NCBI GenBank assembly: GCA_947375085.1
Contig: CANCEQ010000101.1
Span: 1 to 10,474 of the forward strand
DNA: 10,474 bases
Source of the DNA: Flavobacteriales bacterium
GTDB lineage: Bacteria; Bacteroidota; Bacteroidia; Flavobacteriales; Crocinitomicaceae
Direction of reading: 5' to 3'
Shown here: piece by piece, positions 1-7,935 of the stretch
Numbering within the stretch: the first letter of the stretch is position 1
How the letters are laid out: the number at the start of each line of letters is the position of its first letter
The notes under the pieces: model-generated
The model's input: only the letters and a program-made list of their open reading frames with translations
Told to the model about the DNA's origin: nothing
Database searches by the model: none
Position numbers and translations under genes: made by a program

Positions 1-444
1 GTTATCACAACAAACAAAGGTGTAATGAAAGCTACGTTTTTTGAAACGGATGCACCAAACACTGTAGCTAACTTTGTAAAATTAGCAAAATCAGGATATT
101 ATGATGGTTTAAAATGGCACCGTGTAATTCCTAATTTCGTAATTCAAGGTGGATGTCCAAATTCACGTGATGGAGAAAAAGGAATGGCAGGTACAGGTGG
201 ACCAGGGTATAAAATTGATTGTGAGACGAAAGGTGGAAATCAATACCACGATAGAGGAGTATTATCAATGGCTCACGCAGGTAAAAACACTGGGGGATCT
301 CAATTTTTCGTAGTTCACTCTCGTTCAAATACAGCTCACTTAGATGGAGTTCACACTTGTTTTGGTAAATTAACTGAAGGAGAAGATGTATTAGATTCAA
401 TCAGAGAAAATGATACAATTGATTCAATCGTAATTAACGATTAA
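1..444 (+). CDS. Peptidyl-prolyl cis-trans isomerase, cyclophilin type (5' end cut by window)
   Basis: Cyclophilin-family PPIase, which catalyses cis-trans isomerisation of X-Pro bonds during protein folding. The frame is open from base 1, where it reads VITTNKGVMKATFF, so the ATG at 25 is internal; by family comparison only a few N-terminal residues are missing. Visible hallmarks are HRVIPNFVIQGG (the catalytic Arg of the FHRxIP motif, here preceded by Trp), the bacterial insertion CPNSRDGEKG...TGGPGYKIDCE, MAHAGKNTGGSQFFV (active-site Gln and Phe) and HLDGVHTCFGKL. His occupies the position of the cyclosporin-contacting Trp121 of human CypA, so weak cyclosporin A binding is likely (inference). 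No signal peptide or membrane anchor is seen in the part present, so it is probably cytoplasmic, though the true N-terminus is outside the window. It ends TAA just before a bidirectional terminator and converges with the MORN gene. Confidence 0.95.
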   Translation, partial: VITTNKGVMKATFFETDAPNTVANFVKLAKSGYYDGLKWHRVIPNFVIQGGCPNSRDGEKGMAGTGGPGYKIDCETKGGNQYHDRGVLSMAHAGKNTGGSQFFVVHSRSNTAHLDGVHTCFGKLTEGEDVLDSIRENDTIDSIVIND

Positions 445-463
445 TAGATATTCAATTTTCAAA

Positions 464-497
464 AAAAAATGCTCAACTATTTAGTTGAGCATTTTTT
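464..497. terminator. Bidirectional intrinsic terminator between convergent genes
   Basis: A perfect inverted repeat ATGCTCAAC (469-477) / GTTGAGCAT (484-492) with a 6-nt loop is flanked by nine A's (461-469) on one side and a T run (492-497) on the other. It can therefore terminate the cyclophilin transcript on the plus strand and the MORN transcript on the minus strand. The TAG stop codon of the minus-strand gene (477-479) straddles the stem-loop junction. Confidence 0.93.
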
Positions 498-1817
498 GTT
501 TTCAATCATTTCAAGCTCTTTTAACTTGTTTGTATTTTCTGTCGTCACAATTCCATTTTTATATAAGGCATTATAAAACTTTACACCATCCTCGTCCAAG
601 ATTGTGTATTCTCCTGTTAATTCATCATTGATGAATCTACCTGAAATAAATTGTTTACCTGATTTATAATTACCACTAAAATCTCCTTGTTTTAAGTTGT
701 TAAAATAGTTGATTTTAAATGCCATTGTCCCATTTTTATAAAGCCAAATAGAAGTTCCTTGTTTAATACCTTTTGAAAAATATTCCTTAGAAGCTAAATT
801 TCCATTTTTATAATAGCAATAAACAGTATCTTTTTTCAAGTTGTTTTCATATTGTGACTTTTCGAAAACATTTCCATTTTTAAAGTAAACGAATGACTCA
901 CCTTGAATTTCACCATTCACATACATTTTTTTACTCTTAAGTTTTCCATTTGGATAGTAAGAAGTCTCATATCCATTTTGAAAACTATTTAAATAATTTT
1001 TTGTTGATTCTAACTTCCCTTTTTCAGAATAATATTTCCATTCACCTTCCATTAGGCCATTACTATTCTTTCCTAGGCACTCTACTTTTCCATTTTTATG
1101 AAAGGATTTAAATTCACCTGATTTTTTACCATTTTCAAAGTTGGTAATATTACTCAATTGTCCTTCTTCAAAATACCAATAGGATTTACCTTCAGGCTCA
1201 TCATTTTTATATGTTGTTTTGTTTTGAATATTTCCATTTTCAAAGTAAGAAATACATTCACCATTTGGTTCATTGTAAAGGTAATTTACTACACGTTTGA
1301 TCTTTCCAGAAGAATAAAAGGTTGTACTTTCTCCTTGTAACAATCCATTTTCAAAATTTTTAATTTCTTTGGTTTTTCCTCCAACATAATAAGCTGTTGT
1401 TTTACCGTTTAATTGATTGTTTAAGTACATTTCTCTTAATTCTATATTGCCTTCTAAATCAAAATAAACAGATTCACCACTTAGTTGACCATTTACATAA
1501 TTACTTTGAAAATGAATTGGACCAGTTTCGTAAAACCAGGTAGAAACCCCATTTAATTCACCATTTTTATACAGCGCTTTGTAATTGATTTTACCATCCT
1601 CGTTGTATAGAAAGTAGTCACCTTCAATTTTACCATTCAAATAATATGCTTTTTCACCTATTTGACCATTTTCATATTTCCAACTTAATAGGCCATTGCA
1701 CAAAACAGTATAGGTTGAATCTGTATAAAAAGTATTATCAGAAAGGTTTTCAACTTGTGCAATTGTATTTCCAATCAAACTGATTAAAAATACTAGGAGT
1801 AGCGTACTATTTTTCAT
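477..1817 (-). CDS. Secreted MORN-variant repeat protein, 16 tandem 24-residue repeats
   Basis: A 446-residue protein with no assigned enzymatic role. The start is taken as ATG at 1817, giving a clean signal peptide MKNSTLLLVFLISLIGNTIAQ; a TTG three codons upstream (1826) would only add MLK. Residues 43-426 are exactly 16 consecutive 24-residue units without any insertion or deletion. Each unit has an aromatic pair, then xNGK/xxGK at unit positions 8-10, an aromatic residue at position 17, NG/NN/ND at 19-20 and usually Gly at 24. This is the MORN_2 (PF07661) pattern often labelled 'YwqK family antitoxin'. Residues 427-446 form a charged tail ending in CSTK. The repeats probably form an elongated beta-hairpin solenoid exposed in the periplasm or at the cell surface (inference). 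No toxin gene adjoins it, so the antitoxin label should not be read as function. Convergent with the cyclophilin gene, divergent from the DUF3820 gene. Confidence 0.88.
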   Translation of the reverse strand: MKNSTLLLVFLISLIGNTIAQVENLSDNTFYTDSTYTVLCNGLLSWKYENGQIGEKAYYLNGKIEGDYFLYNEDGKINYKALYKNGELNGVSTWFYETGPIHFQSNYVNGQLSGESVYFDLEGNIELREMYLNNQLNGKTTAYYVGGKTKEIKNFENGLLQGESTTFYSSGKIKRVVNYLYNEPNGECISYFENGNIQNKTTYKNDEPEGKSYWYFEEGQLSNITNFENGKKSGEFKSFHKNGKVECLGKNSNGLMEGEWKYYSEKGKLESTKNYLNSFQNGYETSYYPNGKLKSKKMYVNGEIQGESFVYFKNGNVFEKSQYENNLKKDTVYCYYKNGNLASKEYFSKGIKQGTSIWLYKNGTMAFKINYFNNLKQGDFSGNYKSGKQFISGRFINDELTGEYTILDEDGVKFYNALYKNGIVTTENTNKLKELEMIENKKCSTK

Positions 1818-1858
1818 CTTCAACAAATTAGTTTTATTCTACGAGACTATTAAATACA

Positions 1859-1881
1859 CGTCTTTTTTTATCTAAAAGACG
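1859..1881. repeat. Inverted repeat / leader hairpin upstream of the MORN gene
   Basis: Perfect 8-bp arms CGTCTTTT (1859-1866) and AAAAGACG (1874-1881) surround a 7-nt loop. It lies between the MORN start codon (1817) and that gene's putative promoter (1907-1914), so it would form a hairpin in the 5' leader of the MORN mRNA, or be a protein-binding palindrome. No T run follows it on the minus strand, so it is not an obvious attenuator. Confidence 0.5.
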
Positions 1882-1906
1882 AAATTACTGTAAATCCGTA
1901 TTTATA

Positions 1907-1914
1907 CAAAAATA
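1907..1914 (-). promoter_or_regulatory. Putative -7 box for the MORN gene
   Basis: Read on the minus strand this is TATTTTTG, a full match to the Bacteroidota -7 consensus TAnnTTTG. No matching -33 TTG is seen 17-23 nt upstream. If used, transcription would begin near 1902 and give a leader of about 85 nt containing the hairpin at 1859-1881. Confidence 0.4.
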
Positions 1915-1930
1915 GAAAAATATCAATAGC

Positions 1931-1963
1931 TTGTTAAGAAATCATGAAATAAGATTAGTTTTG
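1931..1963 (+). promoter_or_regulatory. Putative promoter of the DUF3820 gene
   Basis: A -33 element TTG (1931-1933) and a -7 element TAGTTTTG (1956-1963) are separated by 22 nt, within the range usual for Flavobacteriia. Predicted transcription start is near 1968, about 19 nt before the TTG codon at 1987. This supports that start over any codon upstream of the promoter. Confidence 0.55.
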
Positions 1964-1986
1964 AACTGAATCTAAAAATTGATAAA

Positions 1987-2205
1987 TTGAATCAAGAAAC
2001 CAGAGATGAATTAGTTGCATTAGCGAACATGCGCATGCCTTTTGGGAAATACCAAGGGAAATACTTGATTGAAATTCCTGAGCATTATTTGGTTTGGTAC
2101 AAAAACAAGGGCTTTCCTGCAGGTAAATTAGGTATTCAATTAGAACAAATTTTAGAAATAAAAATGAATGGATTAGAACCTTTAATCTATAAGTTGAAAA
2201 AGTAG
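1987..2205 (+). CDS. DUF3820 family small protein (QSregVF_b-like), TTG start
   Basis: A 72-residue soluble protein resembling the DUF3820 family (PF12843), named 'putative quorum-sensing-regulated virulence factor' although its biochemical role is unknown. The family core is visible at residues 17-47: MPFGKYQGKYLIEIPEHYL followed by VWYKNKGFPAGKLG, then a helical tail. No signal peptide, membrane segment or cysteine is present. The start is chosen as TTG at 1987 because no in-frame ATG exists between the upstream stop (1945-1947) and this codon. Homologues, as remembered, carry about 10-16 residues before MPFG, and a good promoter lies just upstream. An ATG at 2029 (residue 15) is the main alternative and would remove a short helical N-terminus. 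It stands alone, divergent from the MORN gene. Family assignment is fairly sure; function is not known. Confidence 0.82.
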   Translation: MNQETRDELVALANMRMPFGKYQGKYLIEIPEHYLVWYKNKGFPAGKLGIQLEQILEIKMNGLEPLIYKLKK

Positions 2206-2237
2206 AAAAAAGAAAGTTACTTTTTGAAATGAAAATG

Positions 2238-3961
<1,724 letters not shown>

Positions 3962-3964
3962 AAT

Positions 3965-5821
3965 ATGGATAAAAAAAGTATAATCGGTTTAGTACTGATT
4001 GGTTTAATTCTTTCTGTTTTCACGATTGTAAACCAACCAACTGCTGAAGAAAAAGCGAAATTAGCGAAGGAAGCGGCTAAAAAAGAAGCGAAAGCGGATG
4101 TTAAAGCGAAAGTAGCAGATGTAAAAGAAGTAAAAGCTTCAAAAAATGCTACTGTTCAGGAGAAACATGTGAATCCTTTGGTAATTGAAAAAGGTGAGTT
4201 AGTTCGATTAGAAAATGAGAAATTAATCGTTGATTTTTCTACTCAAGGAGGAAAAGTAGCAGCGGTTTATTTGAAAGAATTCCAATCGTATAAAGATTTT
4301 GCAGCGAAGAAAAGCAAAAAAGTTCCTTTGAAATTATTTCAAGATGGAGATGCTTCAAATGAATTAGTTTTCCCTATTAATGGTAAAGATTTCAGAACAG
4401 GTAAGTTAGCTTTTGAGGTTAAAAAACAAACAAAAAATTCAATTGTTTTAGCTGTTTCTCCTAATGAAGGTCAATCTATTGAGTATGTTTACAAGTTAAA
4501 TAAAAATGCATACGATTTAGATTATACGGTTAATTTAAAAGGTTTTGATGGAAAAGTGACTCCTCAAAACATTGAATTAAAATGGAAAACGGCATTTAGA
4601 AAAACGGAGAGATTATTTAAATCTCAACGTATGGTTTCTACAGTTTGTTTTAATTACGATGAAAAAGGGTTAGATTATTTAAGTGAAACAGCAGATGATT
4701 TTCAGGAGGCTGAAGAAAACATCGAATGGGTAGCATTTAAACAAAGTTATTTTTCTTCTATTCTTCGTCCAGAAGAAGGATTTGGGAAAACGGGTTCTAA
4801 ATTCAATGTGAAAACATACAAAGAAAACGACGAAAGAATTTATTCTCACTTAAAAGATTATACTGCAACAGTTAATTTGAATGTTAAAAATGCAGGTAAT
4901 GCTTCAGTGAAAATGAATTGGTACTTTGGACCAAATGATTTTAAAGTGTTGAAATCATACGGAAAAGGATACGATGACATCATTAATTTCGGATGGGGAT
5001 TATTCCGTTGGATTAATATGTATGCTGTAGAGCCAATCTTTAGTTTGTTTACAAATGCTGGAGTAGGTATTGGAGTTGCCATTTTATTATTGACATTGGT
5101 ATTGAAATTAATCTTAATGCCTATTCAATGGAAAATGTATGTTTCTTCTGCGAAGATGCGTATTTTAAAACCTGAAATCGACGAGTTAAATGCAAAATTC
5201 CCTGAAAAGGAAGATGCAATGAAAAAACAAGTTGAAATGATGGCATTGTATCGAGAGTCGGGGGCAAGTCCTCTTGCTGGTTGTATTCCTATGTTGATTC
5301 AGATGCCGATTTTGTTAGCGGTATTCCGTTTCTTCCCTGCAGCTTTCGAAATGAGACAACAACCTTTCTTATGGGCTGAAGATTTATCTTCTTTTGACTC
5401 TATTTGGAATTTTGGTGTAAGTATTTGGCCGTATGGTGACCACATGAGTTTGTTTACATTGTTGATGGCAGCTACTACATTGGTTTACACGTATTTGAAT
5501 AGTGGAAATGTTCAACAACCACAACAACCAGGTATGCCGAACATGAAAGTGATTATGTATATCTTCCCAGTAATGATGATTTTTATCTTCAATGATTACT
5601 CAGCAGGATTAAGTTATTACTACTTCATTTCTACTTTGATTTCTATCTTATTGATGGTGGCTATAAAACAGTTTTTCGTTGATGAAGAGAAATTAAAAGC
5701 TAAAATGGCGGCTAAGAAATTAGAGAAATCAACAACAGTTAAGAAAAAATCCAAATTTCAAGAACGTTTAGAGCAAATGCAAAAATTACAGCAAGAGCAA
5801 AAAAACGCTAGAAGAAAATAA
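3965..5821 (+). CDS. yidC: Membrane protein insertase YidC (Oxa1 family)
   Basis: Inner-membrane insertase that works alone or with SecYEG to insert and fold membrane proteins. The 618 residues show the Gram-negative layout: a first transmembrane segment (about 5-22), a Lys/Ala-rich linker (about 28-62), a large periplasmic domain (about 65-340), then the conserved five-helix core. Core segments are seen at about 353-388, 440-462, 493-513 and 528-570, the last probably two helices. Lys381 in LVLKLILMP sits where E. coli YidC has the essential groove Arg366, so the positive charge is kept. QWKMYVSSAKMR and the GCIPMLIQMPIL region match the cytoplasmic hairpin and helix 3. The C-terminal tail (from about 585) is strongly basic with a coiled-coil-like EQMQKLQQEQ stretch, which may aid ribosome contact (inference). 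The start lies 3 nt after the pyrG stop, indicating translational coupling; a strong terminator follows. Confidence 0.97.
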   Translation: MDKKSIIGLVLIGLILSVFTIVNQPTAEEKAKLAKEAAKKEAKADVKAKVADVKEVKASKNATVQEKHVNPLVIEKGELVRLENEKLIVDFSTQGGKVAAVYLKEFQSYKDFAAKKSKKVPLKLFQDGDASNELVFPINGKDFRTGKLAFEVKKQTKNSIVLAVSPNEGQSIEYVYKLNKNAYDLDYTVNLKGFDGKVTPQNIELKWKTAFRKTERLFKSQRMVSTVCFNYDEKGLDYLSETADDFQEAEENIEWVAFKQSYFSSILRPEEGFGKTGSKFNVKTYKENDERIYSHLKDYTATVNLNVKNAGNASVKMNWYFGPNDFKVLKSYGKGYDDIINFGWGLFRWINMYAVEPIFSLFTNAGVGIGVAILLLTLVLKLILMPIQWKMYVSSAKMRILKPEIDELNAKFPEKEDAMKKQVEMMALYRESGASPLAGCIPMLIQMPILLAVFRFFPAAFEMRQQPFLWAEDLSSFDSIWNFGVSIWPYGDHMSLFTLLMAATTLVYTYLNSGNVQQPQQPGMPNMKVIMYIFPVMMIFIFNDYSAGLSYYYFISTLISILLMVAIKQFFVDEEKLKAKMAAKKLEKSTTVKKKSKFQERLEQMQKLQQEQKNARRK

Positions 5822-5841
5822 GTTAAGAAATACTTTTTTGG

Positions 5842-5872
5842 AAAGCTACTTCATTTTGAAGTAGCTTTTTTT
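5842..5872 (+). terminator. Strong intrinsic terminator of the pyrG-yidC operon
   Basis: AAAGCTACTTC (5842-5852) and GAAGTAGCTTT (5858-5868) form a perfect 11-bp stem with a 5-nt loop, followed by a T run to 5872. It lies 20 nt after the yidC stop and only 15 nt before the next start codon, so it separates the operon from the TerB/J-domain gene. Confidence 0.95.
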
Positions 5873-5887
5873 GTTACTTTTATATCA

Positions 5888-6682
5888 ATGATAAAATTAA
5901 TTGCACTTCCTACTTTGCCACCAGGGCAACCAAGTGAGCTAGAAATGCAAATAGGGAGCTATTTGTTGGGTGCAATCATTATTGGTATTTGTATTTTGGT
6001 TTATTTTTTAGTGAAAGATAGAAACCAAAATAGGGAATGGAGAAAAGGTGTTTTCCCTTCAAAATTAGCATTCGATAAAGACAGTTTTTTAAGAGCATAT
6101 ATTTGTTTATCAGCGAATATGATGCGTAGAGATAATCGCCTGATTTCAGCTAAAACAGCTTATGTAAATACATTTTTCAAAAGAGAATTTAAGTCAGCTG
6201 GATTTGATTATCATGCAGCCTTAAAATTTTCTCTTCGCTATCCAATTCAAATTGATACCGTTTGTTTTTGGATTAACTTTCACGTTACCGATAAACGATT
6301 AAAAATTCAAATAATTCATTTGTTGGTTGGAATTGCCATGACGGATGGTGGACTTGTAAAAAATGAATTATGGTTGCTGAGGGAATTAATACGTCAATTA
6401 AACTTAGAACAATCTGATTTAGATGCAATTTTATCCATCTATTTTGAAGAAGATCAGAAATCGACCTTATCAAATTCAAAATTGACCTCTAGAGAGAATG
6501 CATTAAATATTTTAGAACTTAATCAAAATGTAAGTTTAAAAGAAATCAAGAAGGCCTATCGAAAACTTGCCATGATTCATCATCCCGATAAGTTTGTAAA
6601 CGAAGGAGAAGAAGAACTTAAATTAGCAGAAGCAAGATTTTTAAAAATTCAAGAAGCCTACGAGTTTTTGATTAAAAATTGA
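5888..6682 (+). CDS. Membrane-anchored TerB/J-domain protein, DjlA-like
   Basis: A 264-residue protein with the architecture of DjlA-type J-domain co-chaperones. It has one N-terminal transmembrane segment (about 22-42, IGSYLLGAIIIGICILVYFL), a helical TerB-like domain (about 65-190, including VGIAMTDGGLVKNE, resembling the acidic 'ADG' loop of TerB), and a C-terminal J domain (about 200-264). The J domain carries the diagnostic His232-Pro233-Asp234 in MIHHPDKF, needed to stimulate DnaK ATPase, preceded by the basic helix KEIKKAYRKLA. The J domain is probably cytoplasmic (inference from the DjlA topology). ATG 5888 is the first start, just 15 nt after the yidC terminator; Met20 (5945) is an alternative that would keep the membrane helix. 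No dnaK or grpE adjoins it. The client process is unknown. It converges with the acyl-CoA reductase gene. Confidence 0.87.
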   Translation: MIKLIALPTLPPGQPSELEMQIGSYLLGAIIIGICILVYFLVKDRNQNREWRKGVFPSKLAFDKDSFLRAYICLSANMMRRDNRLISAKTAYVNTFFKREFKSAGFDYHAALKFSLRYPIQIDTVCFWINFHVTDKRLKIQIIHLLVGIAMTDGGLVKNELWLLRELIRQLNLEQSDLDAILSIYFEEDQKSTLSNSKLTSRENALNILELNQNVSLKEIKKAYRKLAMIHHPDKFVNEGEEELKLAEARFLKIQEAYEFLIKN

Positions 6683-6723
6683 TAATTATCAATTGACAAT
6701 TTTCATTTTTTATTTATCAATTG
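6677..6723. terminator. AT-rich palindrome and repeat between convergent genes, possible bidirectional terminator
   Basis: AATTGATAATTATCAATT (6677-6694) is a perfect 18-nt palindrome spanning the stop codon of the TerB/J-domain gene. Its right half recurs as TTATCAATTG at 6714-6723, spanning the last codons of the reductase gene, so AATTGATAA at 6677-6685 could also pair with the distal copy across a 28-nt loop. T or A runs flank it (6674-6678 and 6705-6711). Stems are A-T rich, so termination strength is uncertain. Confidence 0.45.
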
Positions 6724-7759
6724 AATTCAACCATTTCATTACATCTACACCATCAGCATAATCATCTAATTTAGGAGCTTGTGCTTCTCCAAATGGAATA
6801 AACTGATGTCCAACAATTGCTTGTATATTTTCTTTGTTGGAGTTTAAATAAGTTTCTACTTCTTCTTGTGATGTATAGTACTGATAATGAACCATTGATA
6901 AAGGAGAGAATAATTCATCCGATTCTCGTAATAGCATGAAATTATTATCTAATAATTCCATTAGATTCATCAAATAAACGGCTTTGTTATAGTCGTAATT
7001 ATTTGCGTATTTATGGTGATTCACAATTGGATGGTACTCTACAATTGCCTCAAAAAAACGGTTTAAATCAAATCCTTTAGGGATAAGTAAATGAGATACA
7101 TTTCTGCAACCTAATCCAAAATAGCTAAAAATATCTTTTCCTAAAGCTGTTAATTCTTCTTTGGTTTCATTTCCTGTTAAAACAGCAATTGATGTTCTGT
7201 TTTTTCTAAATAGGTGAGGGTAGTGGCCAAAATATTGTTCAAAATATTTAGTAGAGTTATCACTCCCTGTTGCAATTATAGCATCAATTTCACCAAGTTT
7301 ACCAAAAGAAAATTGGATACGTTCTTTTAAAGTCGGGGCATATTGAATTAATTGTTCAGCAAGCGCAGGTAACAAAGTGTTATCATCAGAACTTAATTTT
7401 GTGACTACATTATTACCAGAAAGCAAGACACATAGAAAATCATGAAAACCTACCAAAGGTATGTTTCCCGCCATAATTACACCGATTCTTTTTGGAGAAG
7501 AACCATAACGATAGTTAGATATCCAATTAAGTAAATTTTCTTCTGTTAATTGAATTCCAAGCGCTTTTAATGATTGAAGAACATTTTCTTTTGTAAACCA
7601 ACCATTTAAAACAAATTGTTTTCCAATTATAGCTTGTAGTTTTTGGTATTCAATTTCAGTAGCTCCGATAGTAAATCCAGCCCAAGGTTCTTCATTTCCT
7701 AGTGCTGTCATCAATTTACCTAATTGAGCAAATCCGCTAATTTCATTTTCTCTTTTCAC
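6710..7759 (-). CDS. Acyl-CoA reductase, LuxC family
   Basis: A 349-residue member of the LuxC family (PF05893), NADPH-dependent reductases of the aldehyde dehydrogenase superfamily that reduce fatty acyl groups to aldehydes. The nucleotide-binding region KRIGVIMAGNIPLVGFHDF (about 90-108) and IIATGSDNSTKYFEQYF (161-177) are visible. The presumed nucleophile is Cys218 in FGLGCRNVSHL, aligned by motif with the acyl-accepting Cys of LuxC. The C-terminus DDYADGVDVMKWL is also typical. It is shorter than Vibrio or Photobacterium LuxC (about 480), missing mainly N-terminal sequence. No luxABDE genes are present, so light production is not implied; the aldehyde's use is unknown. The start is GTG at 7759: an in-frame TAA lies three codons upstream, and the next Met (residue 17) would cut into conserved sequence. 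Divergent from the ferredoxin gene, a pairing I recall from other Bacteroidota. Confidence 0.9.
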   Translation of the reverse strand: MKRENEISGFAQLGKLMTALGNEEPWAGFTIGATEIEYQKLQAIIGKQFVLNGWFTKENVLQSLKALGIQLTEENLLNWISNYRYGSSPKRIGVIMAGNIPLVGFHDFLCVLLSGNNVVTKLSSDDNTLLPALAEQLIQYAPTLKERIQFSFGKLGEIDAIIATGSDNSTKYFEQYFGHYPHLFRKNRTSIAVLTGNETKEELTALGKDIFSYFGLGCRNVSHLLIPKGFDLNRFFEAIVEYHPIVNHHKYANNYDYNKAVYLMNLMELLDNNFMLLRESDELFSPLSMVHYQYYTSQEEVETYLNSNKENIQAIVGHQFIPFGEAQAPKLDDYADGVDVMKWLNSIDK

Positions 7760-7889
7760 GTTGTAAAATTAAGGACTAGAATCAATTTTTAAGCATAAAA
7801 TGCAGGATTAAATTCATTTTAAAAGAATAATCTGCAATATTTATAGAATATTTTTCTTAAAAATAAAGTTCAAAACCATTTTAGCTTCT

Positions 7890-7897
7890 TATCTTTA
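7890..7897 (+). promoter_or_regulatory. Putative -7 box of the ferredoxin gene
   Basis: TATCTTTA matches seven of eight positions of the Bacteroidota -7 consensus TAnnTTTG. No clear TTG is seen at the -33 distance. Transcription would start near 7902 and give a leader of about 34 nt. The rest of the 176-nt divergent intergenic region (7760-7935) is AT-rich with no other strong signal. Confidence 0.4.
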
Positions 7898-7935
7898 CAC
7901 TTCGAAAATAATAATTTTAATAAAATCAAGATAAA

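Noticed and set aside
131..400. Minus-strand open frame opposite the cyclophilin gene
   Set aside because: It is the antisense of a strongly conserved enzyme, and its translation resembles no known family.
1158..1340. Plus-strand open frame inside the MORN gene
   Set aside because: Short, hydrophobic low-complexity translation caused by the antisense of the Asn/Lys/Gly-rich repeats.
540..1691. CRISPR array or DNA tandem repeat in the MORN gene region
   Set aside because: The 72-nt period is at protein level; the DNA units are diverged, continuously coding, and have no repeat/spacer structure.
1818..1826. TTG at 1826 as the start of the MORN gene
   Set aside because: It adds only three residues in front of an ATG (1817) that gives a standard Lys-led signal peptide; TTG is the less likely choice when ATG is this close.
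4858..5082. Minus-strand open frame inside yidC
   Set aside because: Antisense shadow of a conserved region, with no start context or family match.
6285..6479. Minus-strand open frame inside the TerB/J-domain gene
   Set aside because: Short antisense shadow of the TerB-like region.
6710..7759. Bioluminescence (lux) locus
   Set aside because: Only a LuxC-family reductase is present; there is no luciferase (LuxA/B), LuxD or LuxE, and the neighbours are unrelated.
7759..7771. Leaderless promoter for the acyl-CoA reductase (TAATTTTA on the minus strand, 7771-7764)
   Set aside because: It matches seven of eight -7 positions and would start transcription at the GTG, but no -33 TTG is present at any acceptable distance and the surrounding DNA is very AT-rich.
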